Source: Ignavibacterium sp.
GTDB lineage: Bacteria; Bacteroidota; Ignavibacteria; Ignavibacteriales; Ignavibacteriaceae
Direction of reading: 5' to 3'
DNA: 64,000 nt
Assembly (NCBI RefSeq): GCF_025998815.1
Contig: NZ_AP026678.1
Location: 1,364,001 to 1,428,000 of the forward strand
The notes under the pieces are model-generated. The model saw nothing but the letters and a program-made list of their open reading frames with translations, was not told the origin of the DNA and searched no databases. The translations under genes and the position numbers were made by a program. Each line of letters opens with the position of its first letter. The stretch's first letter is position 1. This document shows, piece after piece, positions 9,201 through 16,708 of this stretch.

Positions 9201-10357
9201 CAAAAGTTAAAGCTGAGGAAATAAATAAACTCAAATCAACATTTCTAGCTAATATGAGTCACGAATTACGAACTCCGTTAGTGGGAATTCTTGGATTTGC
9301 AGAGTTACTTCGTGATAACATAACTGATAAAGATTTGTCTGAAATGGCTTCAAGAATTCATGTAAGTGGTAAAAGACTGCTCGAAACTTTGAATTCAATA
9401 CTTGACTTATCCCGTATTGAAGCTAACAGAATGGAACTTAAACTTGATCATATAAATATATGTCGTGTTGTTCGCGAGAATCTTCTTCAGTTTGAAGCAC
9501 TTGCAAAAACAAAAAACTTATATCTGAAAAGTGAGTTAGAGGAAGAAGAAATAATTTGTTTCCTGGATGAAAAAATTCTTCATCAGATTATGAATAATCT
9601 GATTAACAACGCTATTAAGTATACGCAAAAAGGTGGAGTAACAGTTAAAGTCCGGAGAGAAATAATTAACAACAATTCGAATGTTATAATTAAAATTCAG
9701 GATACAGGAATTGGAATACCAAAAGATAGTCTCTCCAGAATATTTGAAGAGTTCAGACAGGTTAGCGAAGGACTTGACCGTAAATTTGAAGGAACCGGAC
9801 TTGGATTAACTCTGACTAAAAAATTTGTTGAACTTTTGGGAGGAACAATAAGTGTAGAAAGTGAAGTTGACAAAGGTTCAACTTTTTCAATTTGTTTCCC
9901 GGCAAGCTATGAGGAAAAACAAATTACTGAAAAAGACACAAATGATACTGATACTTCAACCACTAAAGTTATTCCTGCACAAAAGAAATCACTAAACATT
10001 CTCCTTGTTGAAAACGATGAAGCAAGTATTGAAGTGACAAAATTATTTCTCAGAGATTTTGGGAAGATGATGGTCGCAAAAACCGGAGCAGAGGCACTTG
10101 AGTTATTGGATAAAACTAAATTCGATTTGATTCTTATGGATATAAATCTTGGAAGAGGATTAAGTGGAATTGAAGTCACAAAACAAATAAGATTAATGAA
10201 AGGTTACGAAGATGTTCCAATCGTCGCAATGACTGCTTATGCAATGCTTGGTGATAAAGAAGAATTTTTAAAGGCAGGTTGCTCGCATTATATTTCAAAA
10301 CCATTTAAGAAAGATGAACTGCTCGGATTGGTAAATGAAATAATTAATTCGCAATGA
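6236..10357 (+). CDS. Eight-PAS hybrid sensor histidine kinase/response regulator
   Basis: 1373 residues, no signal peptide or membrane helix, so a soluble cytoplasmic sensor. Eight consecutive PAS-type units fill about residues 8-990; most end in the DIT(E/D)(R/K) PAC signature. Then come HisKA with phospho-acceptor H1009 in NMSHELRTP, a HATPase_c domain with the N box near N1124-N1125 and G boxes DTGIGIP and GTGLGLTL, and a receiver domain with phospho-acceptor D1302 in LILMDINLG and the conserved Lys in YISKPFKKDEL. It is a single transcription unit between divergent and convergent genes; no separate regulator or Hpt protein is nearby. Ligands are not predictable; no heme- or flavin-specific motif was recognised. 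Confidence 0.93.
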   Translation: MLTNKSKKDLSELINQFSVAALLFDEEFNLLHYNNYALNFFNESINKQNESSEIIAESFNSLHSEVRKRLKNISESNFFEFDFTDFNSQKVLHITISKIKSENETRFLCLLTEIEKGNMESVFMKLFELTSDIILLIDPLEFKIVEANQAAVKSYNTSREEIIGFNFIYLSRLPEKEIEILRDSNLSDKPIEYETIHLKSNGDEIYLKVRISKINYSNRDLILFAASSNTLNQISAQKLQSSENRFKILYDNNPLMIFIIDSDGIISGVNKSVLSELQYLNDDLIGNHISKIYHPEDERLINFQINQCLQNPNKTFTWELRLLNKFKNIVWVRVSAISFVTDKGSNEVMIVCDNITVQKDTEKTLVDYAKSLQRMLDASPLGVLVYALDKDNHLRLITTNHSAETILGIRADDYLYKKIEEIFPALPHQTVVKQFREIAKNGGSYLFQKINYNDKNVSGVYEYSAIQLAENTVAIFFTDITDREKSIERIAESELKYKTLFEGSNDAIILMKNEYFIDANQKALEMFGCSREELINKTPFDFSPEFQDDGLKSQDKGISLIQEALNGSPQFFEWKHIKKDKTEFIAEVSLTSTEIKGEKFIQAIVRDITEKKKSQKQIAMFANAFRNISECVIIGDTQDNIIFVNEAFTKTYGYKPEEIIGKNVSLIRSPKNPTHIVQKILPQTLKGGWKGELINVKKSGEEFIISLSTSPIYDEKGNLIALTGIVEDITERKQTLQRLAESEERFRSLLDNIIESVIIVDWNGKILFANKSAAKLVDLDSPEKGIGKSVTEFLHPSNIDKAIRLISFEKDSGESRRDTFQIVTATKQIRWVESMSTRIRYQNQEVLLTTLRDITDRVKTEKMLHLLTNALHSAANGVMITDRSGKIIWLNEAIEKLTGYKEDELIGKSTSIFKSGLLPDEFYKKMWDTIESGKVWKGELINKRKDGTFYEEEMTITPIYDSDSEINHYIAIKEDITQRKKNEREIREAKVKAEEINKLKSTFLANMSHELRTPLVGILGFAELLRDNITDKDLSEMASRIHVSGKRLLETLNSILDLSRIEANRMELKLDHINICRVVRENLLQFEALAKTKNLYLKSELEEEEIICFLDEKILHQIMNNLINNAIKYTQKGGVTVKVRREIINNNSNVIIKIQDTGIGIPKDSLSRIFEEFRQVSEGLDRKFEGTGLGLTLTKKFVELLGGTISVESEVDKGSTFSICFPASYEEKQITEKDTNDTDTSTTKVIPAQKKSLNILLVENDEASIEVTKLFLRDFGKMMVAKTGAEALELLDKTKFDLILMDINLGRGLSGIEVTKQIRLMKGYEDVPIVAMTAYAMLGDKEEFLKAGCSHYISKPFKKDELLGLVNEIINSQ

Positions 10358-10422
10358 TTTCATTTATCAGTGCATTTGTAAATAGTCTATCTGAATTTCG
10401 TTAAACTTATTCAAGTTTCAAT

Positions 10423-11787
10423 TTATTTGATAGAAACAGTTTTGATATTAACAAACTCTCTTATTCCAAAAACTGATAATTCCCTTCCGTATCCTGATTC
10501 TTTAATTCCACCAAATGGCAATCTTGGATCAGAACGAACAAATTGATTTACGAAACAACTTCCTGCATTAAGTTTTTCTTTTGCAATTCTTTCACCCCGT
10601 GCTACATCTTTAGTAAATACAGCCGCACCCAAACCGAACACTGTTTGATTGGCAAGTTTAATTGCATCATCCTCATCTTCAGCTTTTACTATGGCAGCAA
10701 CCGGACCAAAAAGTTCTTCATCAAATGCTGGCATTCCTGGTTTGACATCAGCTAAAACTGTTGGAGGATAAAATGCACCTTTCAATTCAGGAACAAATCC
10801 ACCGAGCAAAAGTTTAGCACCAGCTTCAATACTTCTTAGGACCTGATCATGAAGTTCATCTCTGAGTTTAACACTTGCCTGAGGTCCAATGTCATTCGTT
10901 TCATCAAAGGGATCACCCATTTTTTTGTGCTTCATAAAATCAACATACATTTCTGTGAATCTATCATAAACTTCTTTCACAACAATAAATCTTTTGGCAG
11001 CAATACAACTTTGTCCACCATTAATCAATCTTGAATTCACACACGTTTGAACTGTTTCTGTTAAATCAGCATCTTCAAGAACAACATAAGGATCGCTTCC
11101 TCCAAGCTCTAAAACAGTTTTCTTTATAAACGAGCCAGCAACTGATGCAACAGATTTTCCTGCAGGCACACTTCCAGTTATTGAAACAGCTTGAATGATT
11201 GGATTGGATATTAAATCCTTAACTCTTGATGAACTTAATATCACAGATTTAAAGACAAACTCAGGAAAACCTGCCTCTGAAAAAACCTCTTCAATTGCTA
11301 ATGAACATCCACTGACATTTGAAGCGTGTTTAAGAATTCCGACATTTCCTGCCATCAAAGTTGGTGCTGCAAATCTGAAAACCTGCCAGAAAGGAAAATT
11401 CCACGGCATCACGGCAAGTATCACTCCAAGCGGTTGATAAGTAACGAAACTTTTCGTTGAATCTGTTTTAATGATTTCATCTGTTAAAAATTTTTCTGCG
11501 TTATCAGCATAGTAATCACAAACCCATGCACATTTATCAATCTCAGCTCTGGATTGAGAAATTGGTTTACCCATCTCGAGTGTCATGAGCTTAGAATATT
11601 CTTCTCTTTTCTTTCTTAAAATTTCCGCCGCATTTTTCATTAAGGATGAACGAAAACTAAATGATTGTTGCTTCCAGTTTTCAAATGCAGTCTTCATTCT
11701 TACAAGAGTGTTTTGTAACTCTATATCAGAAATTTCCTTATAGGATTTTATAAGTTCGTTGTTTGAAGGGTTTATTGACTGTACCAT
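10423..11787 (-). CDS. NAD(P)-dependent aldehyde dehydrogenase, succinate-semialdehyde type
   Basis: 454 residues. Aldehyde dehydrogenase oxidising an aldehyde to an acid with NAD(P). Catalytic C261 lies in GGQSCIAAKR, the general base is E227 in VLELGGSDP, and N130 in MPWNFPFW stabilises the oxyanion. The short length, the start SINPSNNELI and the absence of the longer GabD N-terminus match the Sad/YneI succinate-semialdehyde dehydrogenase subgroup, which acts in GABA or putrescine breakdown. No aminotransferase is adjacent, so the substrate is inferred. It ends convergent with the PAS kinase and follows the SpoIIE-type phosphatase gene by 17 bp. Confidence 0.88.
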   Translation of the reverse strand: MVQSINPSNNELIKSYKEISDIELQNTLVRMKTAFENWKQQSFSFRSSLMKNAAEILRKKREEYSKLMTLEMGKPISQSRAEIDKCAWVCDYYADNAEKFLTDEIIKTDSTKSFVTYQPLGVILAVMPWNFPFWQVFRFAAPTLMAGNVGILKHASNVSGCSLAIEEVFSEAGFPEFVFKSVILSSSRVKDLISNPIIQAVSITGSVPAGKSVASVAGSFIKKTVLELGGSDPYVVLEDADLTETVQTCVNSRLINGGQSCIAAKRFIVVKEVYDRFTEMYVDFMKHKKMGDPFDETNDIGPQASVKLRDELHDQVLRSIEAGAKLLLGGFVPELKGAFYPPTVLADVKPGMPAFDEELFGPVAAIVKAEDEDDAIKLANQTVFGLGAAVFTKDVARGERIAKEKLNAGSCFVNQFVRSDPRLPFGGIKESGYGRELSVFGIREFVNIKTVSIK

Positions 11788-11804
11788 CTTAAACTCCGAA
11801 ATTT

Positions 11805-13037
11805 TTATTCATTTCTTTTTATTACAACCAAAGTTTTGTCGTCGGAATAAGTACCATTTTTGTTATATCTCAATACATCATCAAGAATTCTCAATGCAAT
11901 TTCTTTTGGAGTTTTATTTCTATTGTTCTTCAAAAGATTAATTAATCTTACCTCCGGAAAAGGTTCTCCTTTTGAATTAGTTGAATCAACAATACCATCA
12001 GAGAACATCAAAAGAATATCGCCGGGAAAAAAGTTTATACTTTCAATCTGATATTTTGCGTGAGGAACAGGACCAAGAACAGGACCAGTAACCATCAGGT
12101 ATTCAACTTTGTTTTTTCTGCTGCTATAAAAAAGAGGAGGATTGTGGCCCGCATTTGTGTAAAGGAATAATCCGTTTTTATCTGTGGAGAGTTCTCCATA
12201 AAACAAAGATGAAAATTTATCGTCCTCAAAAATTTTGTTTACAAGTTGATTCATCTTTTTCATCAAAGGAGTAATCTTTATCTCAAAATTGCTTGCCATA
12301 CGGAGTGCACCAGAAATGTACATTGCTTCGGCAGCAGCGGAAACACCCTTGCTTGCAGCATCACCAACTGCAATTCCTAATCTATCCTGATCATCACCAA
12401 TTTCAAGATAGTCAAAAAAATCACCACCAACTATTTCTGCAGGATCAGTTAATCCGAATATATCATAATTATGGAATTTATATTCGTGTTCAGGTAAAAT
12501 TGATTTTTGAAGTTGCCGTGCTTTATCAAGATCAGCTTTAAGGTTTGATGCGCTTGCAAGAATTCTTCTTTGCCTGATTTGCGAAGTAAGAGCCGTTGCT
12601 ATTATACTCATATTCAAGCGGAACTCTTCATCCAAAGAATTGCTGTTTAATGCAAGAATGTATTCGTAATAAATTTTGCCGTTAAGTTTAATTCTTGAAC
12701 CAACACCTGTAGCTGAATATCTGAAAATTCCCTTCTTCTTTAATTCGGTTAATGTTTCGTCGGCAAGAATAGTTCTTTCGCTTGCAATCCGGTCGAACTC
12801 AGGGTAATTTTTTAATTTTATTTTGAATCTCGGATCAATCGCCTCCATCTTTCCTGTTTGATAAAGAAGTTTATAACTGAATGTTTCCGGTTCAAGTTTC
12901 CAGATTCTTCCACCGGTTATTTCAAAACTCTTATCATTAACTATTTGCTCAAGCACATATTTCAGCATCTCTTCTTCGCTATTGAATTTTTGAGATGCAA
13001 TACTTTCAATTGTTTTATGTAATTTCTTTTGATCCAA
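11805..13037 (-). CDS. SpoIIE/RsbU-type PP2C protein serine phosphatase
   Basis: 410 residues. The C-terminal half is a PPM-type phosphatase: LQKSILPE linker, then EIVGGDFFDYLEI with metal-binding aspartate, VGDAASKGVSAA, TNAGHNPPL and LLMFSDGIVDSTNSKGEPF. Such proteins dephosphorylate anti-anti-sigma factors (STAS proteins) in partner-switching pathways. The first 170 residues look GAF-like and probably sense a signal. No STAS or RsbW-like gene is close, so the target is unknown. Start is a TTG with GAGG nine bases upstream; the Shine-Dalgarno overlaps the TGA of the M64 peptidase gene, suggesting coupling. Confidence 0.88.
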   Translation of the reverse strand: MDQKKLHKTIESIASQKFNSEEEMLKYVLEQIVNDKSFEITGGRIWKLEPETFSYKLLYQTGKMEAIDPRFKIKLKNYPEFDRIASERTILADETLTELKKKGIFRYSATGVGSRIKLNGKIYYEYILALNSNSLDEEFRLNMSIIATALTSQIRQRRILASASNLKADLDKARQLQKSILPEHEYKFHNYDIFGLTDPAEIVGGDFFDYLEIGDDQDRLGIAVGDAASKGVSAAAEAMYISGALRMASNFEIKITPLMKKMNQLVNKIFEDDKFSSLFYGELSTDKNGLFLYTNAGHNPPLFYSSRKNKVEYLMVTGPVLGPVPHAKYQIESINFFPGDILLMFSDGIVDSTNSKGEPFPEVRLINLLKNNRNKTPKEIALRILDDVLRYNKNGTYSDDKTLVVIKRNE

Positions 13038-13048
13038 TTTTTATTTCC

Positions 13049-14323
13049 TCAGTTTGAATAAAATTCTATCATTCGCTGAATAGCTCTTTTGCACACAGCA
13101 CAAAAGTTATCAATTGAAATTGATTTCATTGTGCAATCATAAGCTGGTCTGTAAACTCCTTTGGCACTATAACCTCCGCCTTCGAACACTCCGATTTTAT
13201 CCCGGTATTCTTTGGTATTTGGCGTTGGTACGGGAGTTCCTTCCTCAATTAAATCTTTCCACTTCAAATCAAAATTTACAAGTGTGGAAAGATTTGGATC
13301 CAATGGTTCAACATCAAGCGGATAAAATTCAGAGTAAGCTACTTCAGAAGTGTAATATTCATCTCCCAATGCTGCAAAACCATGTCCAAATTCGTGAACA
13401 AAAATATATTCTGAATTAGGATTATCACTTACACAAACAGAATAGTGATTATAAATTGAACCACCGCCATACTTACTAGTATTTACCAAAACATAAATCT
13501 GATCGTAAGGAGCGTTTGATGCAAGATGACGAAGTGTTTTGTTGTCGTAAATCATCAGATAACGATCAACATCAAAAGTATAAAAACTGGAATTTGCAAT
13601 TGTACTCTTCCAGATATTTTCTGCAGGAATATCAGTTCCTGATTCTTCGGACCAGGCAAGCACTGCGTGGATGTTAAACTTATCTTTATTTTCTTTAAAT
13701 GGTGATGAACCAAAAAGATAATTCGAAAATCTTTCGCAGTCACGAAGAAATTTAATACTATCTGTTTTTGTATATCCATCCGGAATTATAACTACATCAA
13801 CCTTTTCTGATGGGTTTCCAATATCAAGAATTTTAACTGAAGAAAATTTTAATGGCCTGTCTCTTCTAATAAAATAATTTGAAGGGTCAAATTTATATTC
13901 AAATTTTTTATGGAGCTGGTTTTTCTTATCACGCGAATAAAATTCAACAATCACTTTATTCTTTGGAAACGGAAATACTACAGTTTCACTGAACGACTTT
14001 GTTGTTAGTTTTGCTTCTTCAGTTGTCAGCCACTCACTGAATAATGTTGAATAGGTTCTCGAATAGATTTCAGCTTTGGTGATTTCATCTCTCACAACGA
14101 ATTTATACTTCCCGTAATCAAAAACATCAATCAGATTATTCTTACTTCCACCCCAAAATGGTTCAGCATATAATTCATCAAATGAATAGATTTCCAGAGT
14201 GTCATTTCCTGTGTGAAAATAATCCAATCGTAGTGAACCATCTGTAAAGTAATCATCGAATTGAATCTGAGCTTGTAAACTTATTTGAACGAGAAATATC
14301 AGCAGTAAATTTTTTAACTTCAT
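13049..14323 (-). CDS. Secreted M64 family metallopeptidase
   Basis: 424 residues with a signal peptide (LKNLLLIFLVQISLQAQ). The central region begins VDVVIIPDGYT, typical of peptidase family M64 (named from the Clostridium ramosum IgA peptidase), and contains the zinc site HEFGHGFAALGDEYY with the two His and Glu of HExxH. A beta-rich N-terminal domain of about 150 residues precedes it. Cysteines near the C-terminus (CTMK, CAVCKRA) may form disulfides. Exported; final location is not clear, and no type IX sorting domain was seen. It lies 6 bp after the MscS gene. In an environmental bacterium IgA is unlikely to be the substrate. Confidence 0.85.
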   Translation of the reverse strand: MKLKNLLLIFLVQISLQAQIQFDDYFTDGSLRLDYFHTGNDTLEIYSFDELYAEPFWGGSKNNLIDVFDYGKYKFVVRDEITKAEIYSRTYSTLFSEWLTTEEAKLTTKSFSETVVFPFPKNKVIVEFYSRDKKNQLHKKFEYKFDPSNYFIRRDRPLKFSSVKILDIGNPSEKVDVVIIPDGYTKTDSIKFLRDCERFSNYLFGSSPFKENKDKFNIHAVLAWSEESGTDIPAENIWKSTIANSSFYTFDVDRYLMIYDNKTLRHLASNAPYDQIYVLVNTSKYGGGSIYNHYSVCVSDNPNSEYIFVHEFGHGFAALGDEYYTSEVAYSEFYPLDVEPLDPNLSTLVNFDLKWKDLIEEGTPVPTPNTKEYRDKIGVFEGGGYSAKGVYRPAYDCTMKSISIDNFCAVCKRAIQRMIEFYSN

Positions 14324-14329
14324 TTTATT

Positions 14330-15457
14330 TTAAGATTTGGATTGATGTACAACAACCTGAGTGAAAGGAATTTCAATATTGTGTTTGTTAAATTCTTCAT
14401 AAATTTTTTCCCGTAATCTGCATTGCATTGCCCAGGCATTCCGATAGTCATCTGTTCTTGCAACTAATCTGAAATCAAGTGATGAAGCTCCGAAATTTAT
14501 GAAGAATACATCGGGTGCAATTTGTTTTGAGCAATCAGGATCATTATTTGCGATATTAAGAAGAATTTCTTTTACTTTTTTAATATCAGTTCCATAGGCA
14601 ACACCAACATCAACTACGACTCTTGTAAGCGAGTTTGGATAAGTGATGTTAACGAGTCTGGACTTTACTATTTCATTATTCGGAATAATAACAATATTGT
14701 TATCAAAGTCTAAAATTTTTGTGCTTCTTATTCCGATATCAACCACATCGCCAACCTGATTATCAGCATATCTGATTCTGTCACCAATTCTGAAAGGTCT
14801 GTCAGTCATTATTATAAAACCGGAAATCATATTCGATAGAGTTTCCTGAGCTGCCAAAGCGATTGCTAATGAACCAACACCGAGCGATACAACAAAAGCA
14901 CTTATATCTACATTAAATTTCCCAAGAACTATTACTACCGCAAGAGCAAACACTACTATCTTTAAAACTTTTTTTAATAACGGAATCAGACTACCACTAA
15001 GATTTCTGTTATCACTTGCATCAATTTTTTGCGAGTACCAATCCAGTAAAACATTTATATATCTGAATGAAACTACAAGAAGAATTATTACTAATGCGAT
15101 GAAAAGAAGAGCTTCAGTTATTAATACAACATTATCAAGAAACGGATAAATCTCGATCAATGGCTTTGGAAGAAATTTGGATTCGCTTTTAATACCTTCC
15201 TTAAATATCTCGACTGAAAGAAAAATTCCGGCAATAAAGGACAGCCGATAAATTGCTGAACCTGAAGCAGCAAGTATTTTATCATCAAGATCTGTTTTAG
15301 TCTTTGAGACAAATGGTCTGATAATTTTTTTAAGAATGAATGCAAGAAATTTTGAGGCAAAGTAGGATAAGACGATTACAACAATGACAAGAATAACTCT
15401 GTACAGAAGATCATCTTTAACCAAATCACGAAGGAAGTTAAATATCCAGGCACTCAT
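14330..15457 (-). CDS. MscS-family mechanosensitive ion channel
   Basis: 375 residues. At least four hydrophobic helices precede the MscS pore helix (VVSLGVGSLAIALAAQETLSN), a glycine/alanine-rich TM3 analogue. The cytoplasmic beta domain follows (RPFRIGDRIRYADNQVGDVVDIGIRS is split here into the RPFRIGDRI and GDVVDIGIRS parts), then the mixed domain ending near residue 370. These channels open under membrane tension on hypo-osmotic shock. Longer than E. coli MscS (286) because of extra N-terminal helices. Its ATG overlaps the pyrE stop by four bases (ATGA), so it belongs to the pyrE operon. Confidence 0.92.
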   Translation of the reverse strand: MSAWIFNFLRDLVKDDLLYRVILVIVVIVLSYFASKFLAFILKKIIRPFVSKTKTDLDDKILAASGSAIYRLSFIAGIFLSVEIFKEGIKSESKFLPKPLIEIYPFLDNVVLITEALLFIALVIILLVVSFRYINVLLDWYSQKIDASDNRNLSGSLIPLLKKVLKIVVFALAVVIVLGKFNVDISAFVVSLGVGSLAIALAAQETLSNMISGFIIMTDRPFRIGDRIRYADNQVGDVVDIGIRSTKILDFDNNIVIIPNNEIVKSRLVNITYPNSLTRVVVDVGVAYGTDIKKVKEILLNIANNDPDCSKQIAPDVFFINFGASSLDFRLVARTDDYRNAWAMQCRLREKIYEEFNKHNIEIPFTQVVVHQSKS

Positions 15458-16038
15458 GAGACTTTCCTTGAACCAGGTTTAACAAGCGGCAATTTTCCTA
15501 AAGCACAGATAGGGCATTCATCAGGAAGATAAGAAACTACATCAAGCTTCAATGTACTTTTGAAAGGATAACCAAAATTCACCTTGCCATTACTCCTATC
15601 AACTATTGATGCAACTCCAATAACTTTAGCACCTGAGCTTTTCACAATATCAATAACTTCAAAAACAGAACCACCGGTTGTTACGACATCTTCACAAACT
15701 AAAACTTTCTCTTGTGGCGAAAGAGAAAATCCACGACGTAAAGTCATAACATTGTTTTCTCTTTCGGTAAATATTGATCTTCTATTCAGCTGACGGGCAA
15801 CTTCATAGCCAACAATTATTCCACCCATAGCCGGTGCAATTACTGTGTCAATCTCAAAGTTTTTGAAGTAATCTGCAAGAACAGAGCAAACCTGAGATGT
15901 GTAATCCGGATATTGAAGTACTTTAGCACATTGAAAATATTGATTGCTGTGTCTTCCCGAGGTTAATAGAAAGTGTCCTTGAAGGAGTGCATCAGTTTTT
16001 AGGAATATGTCAAGGATTTGCTGATCATTCAAGCTCAT
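15454..16038 (-). CDS. pyrE: Orotate phosphoribosyltransferase
   Basis: About 194 residues. Transfers phosphoribose from PRPP to orotate to make OMP in pyrimidine synthesis. The PRPP-binding motif is VLVCEDVVTTGG; LTSGRHSNQYFQCAK near the N-terminus and APAMGGIIVGYEVAR are typical of PyrE. I start it at the ATG at 16038 (MSLNDQ) because a GGAGG lies nine bases before it; an earlier ATG at 16059 has no such site. The C-terminus carries CPICALGKLP, two cysteines not universal in PyrE. It overlaps the TPR gene by 14 bp and MscS by 4 bp. Confidence 0.93.
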   Translation of the reverse strand: MSLNDQQILDIFLKTDALLQGHFLLTSGRHSNQYFQCAKVLQYPDYTSQVCSVLADYFKNFEIDTVIAPAMGGIIVGYEVARQLNRRSIFTERENNVMTLRRGFSLSPQEKVLVCEDVVTTGGSVFEVIDIVKSSGAKVIGVASIVDRSNGKVNFGYPFKSTLKLDVVSYLPDECPICALGKLPLVKPGSRKVS

Positions 16039-16336
16039 CAAGCAAATCCTCCATTTCATTTACAGCGTGACGATCATTTTTTTCACGAGCAAGTTTGATT
16101 CCCTTTCTCAACAGAAATTTTGCATCTTCAATTTCATTCTGATTTATTTTCAAAGAAGCATATTGCATATACGCTGGCACATAACCAGGATCAGCTTCCA
16201 GTAGCTCTTTGAAATATTCTTCAGCTTTTTCATCATCATTCATTGCCATGTATTCCAAAGCAATTCCATAAAGAAGGAATGAATCGAATGGCTGTTGTTC
16301 AAGCATTTCGAGTAATGATTCTAATCTTGATTTCAT
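16025..16336 (-). CDS. Small TPR protein
   Basis: 103 residues made of about two and a half tetratricopeptide units: PFDSFLLYGIALEYMAMND, AEEYFKELLEADPGYVPAYM, and a third helix pair ending DLLDELE. No signal peptide; cytoplasmic adaptor-like protein of unknown partner. It overlaps phhB by 4 bp (ATGA) and pyrE by 14 bp, so all three are translated together. Function is unknown. Confidence 0.75.
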   Translation of the reverse strand: MKSRLESLLEMLEQQPFDSFLLYGIALEYMAMNDDEKAEEYFKELLEADPGYVPAYMQYASLKINQNEIEDAKFLLRKGIKLAREKNDRHAVNEMEDLLDELE

Positions 16337-16617
16337 TTGAGTCTTTCTTCAATTTTTTTTGCGAGTTGAAAATCTTTTTCCGTAACTCCACCAGCGCTGT
16401 GTGTTGAGAGATTTATTTTAACTTTATTCCATCCATAAATTAAAATATCAGGATGATGATCCATTTTTTCTGCTTCCAGAGCAAGCGAGTTTACGAATGC
16501 CATTGCTTCAATAAAATCTTTAAACTCAAACTCTTTACTGATGGAATTATTAACATAAATCCAGTTCTTTAAGGATTTTAATTGTTCTAAGATTTGTTGA
16601 TTTGTTAATGCAGTCAT
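16333..16617 (-). CDS. phhB: 4a-hydroxytetrahydrobiopterin dehydratase (PCD/DCoH)
   Basis: 94 residues, usual size. The signature EKMDHHPDILIYGWNKVKI contains the catalytic His-His-Pro and Trp; STHSAGGVTEKDFQLA follows. The enzyme dehydrates the 4a-carbinolamine produced by aromatic amino acid hydroxylases and regenerates tetrahydrobiopterin. No phenylalanine hydroxylase is in the window; bacterial PCD homologs also occur without one, where a molybdopterin-related role has been proposed. First gene of the phhB-TPR-pyrE-mscS-M64 run, directly after the clpC terminator. Confidence 0.9.
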   Translation of the reverse strand: MTALTNQQILEQLKSLKNWIYVNNSISKEFEFKDFIEAMAFVNSLALEAEKMDHHPDILIYGWNKVKINLSTHSAGGVTEKDFQLAKKIEERLK

Positions 16618-16656
16618 ATTGAATTGATGTTATTGATTTTACAATCCAAATTTAAA

Positions 16657-16688
16657 CAAAAAAAGACGCATTCAGAAAGAATGCGTCT
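16657..16688 (-). terminator. Rho-independent terminator of clpC
   Basis: Perfect 10 bp stem AGACGCATTC/GAATGCGTCT with a 5-base loop, followed on the minus strand by a T-run. It lies 21 bp after the clpC stop and separates clpC from phhB. Confidence 0.93.
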
Positions 16689-16708
16689 GGTAAAATGATA
16701 AAGTTTTT

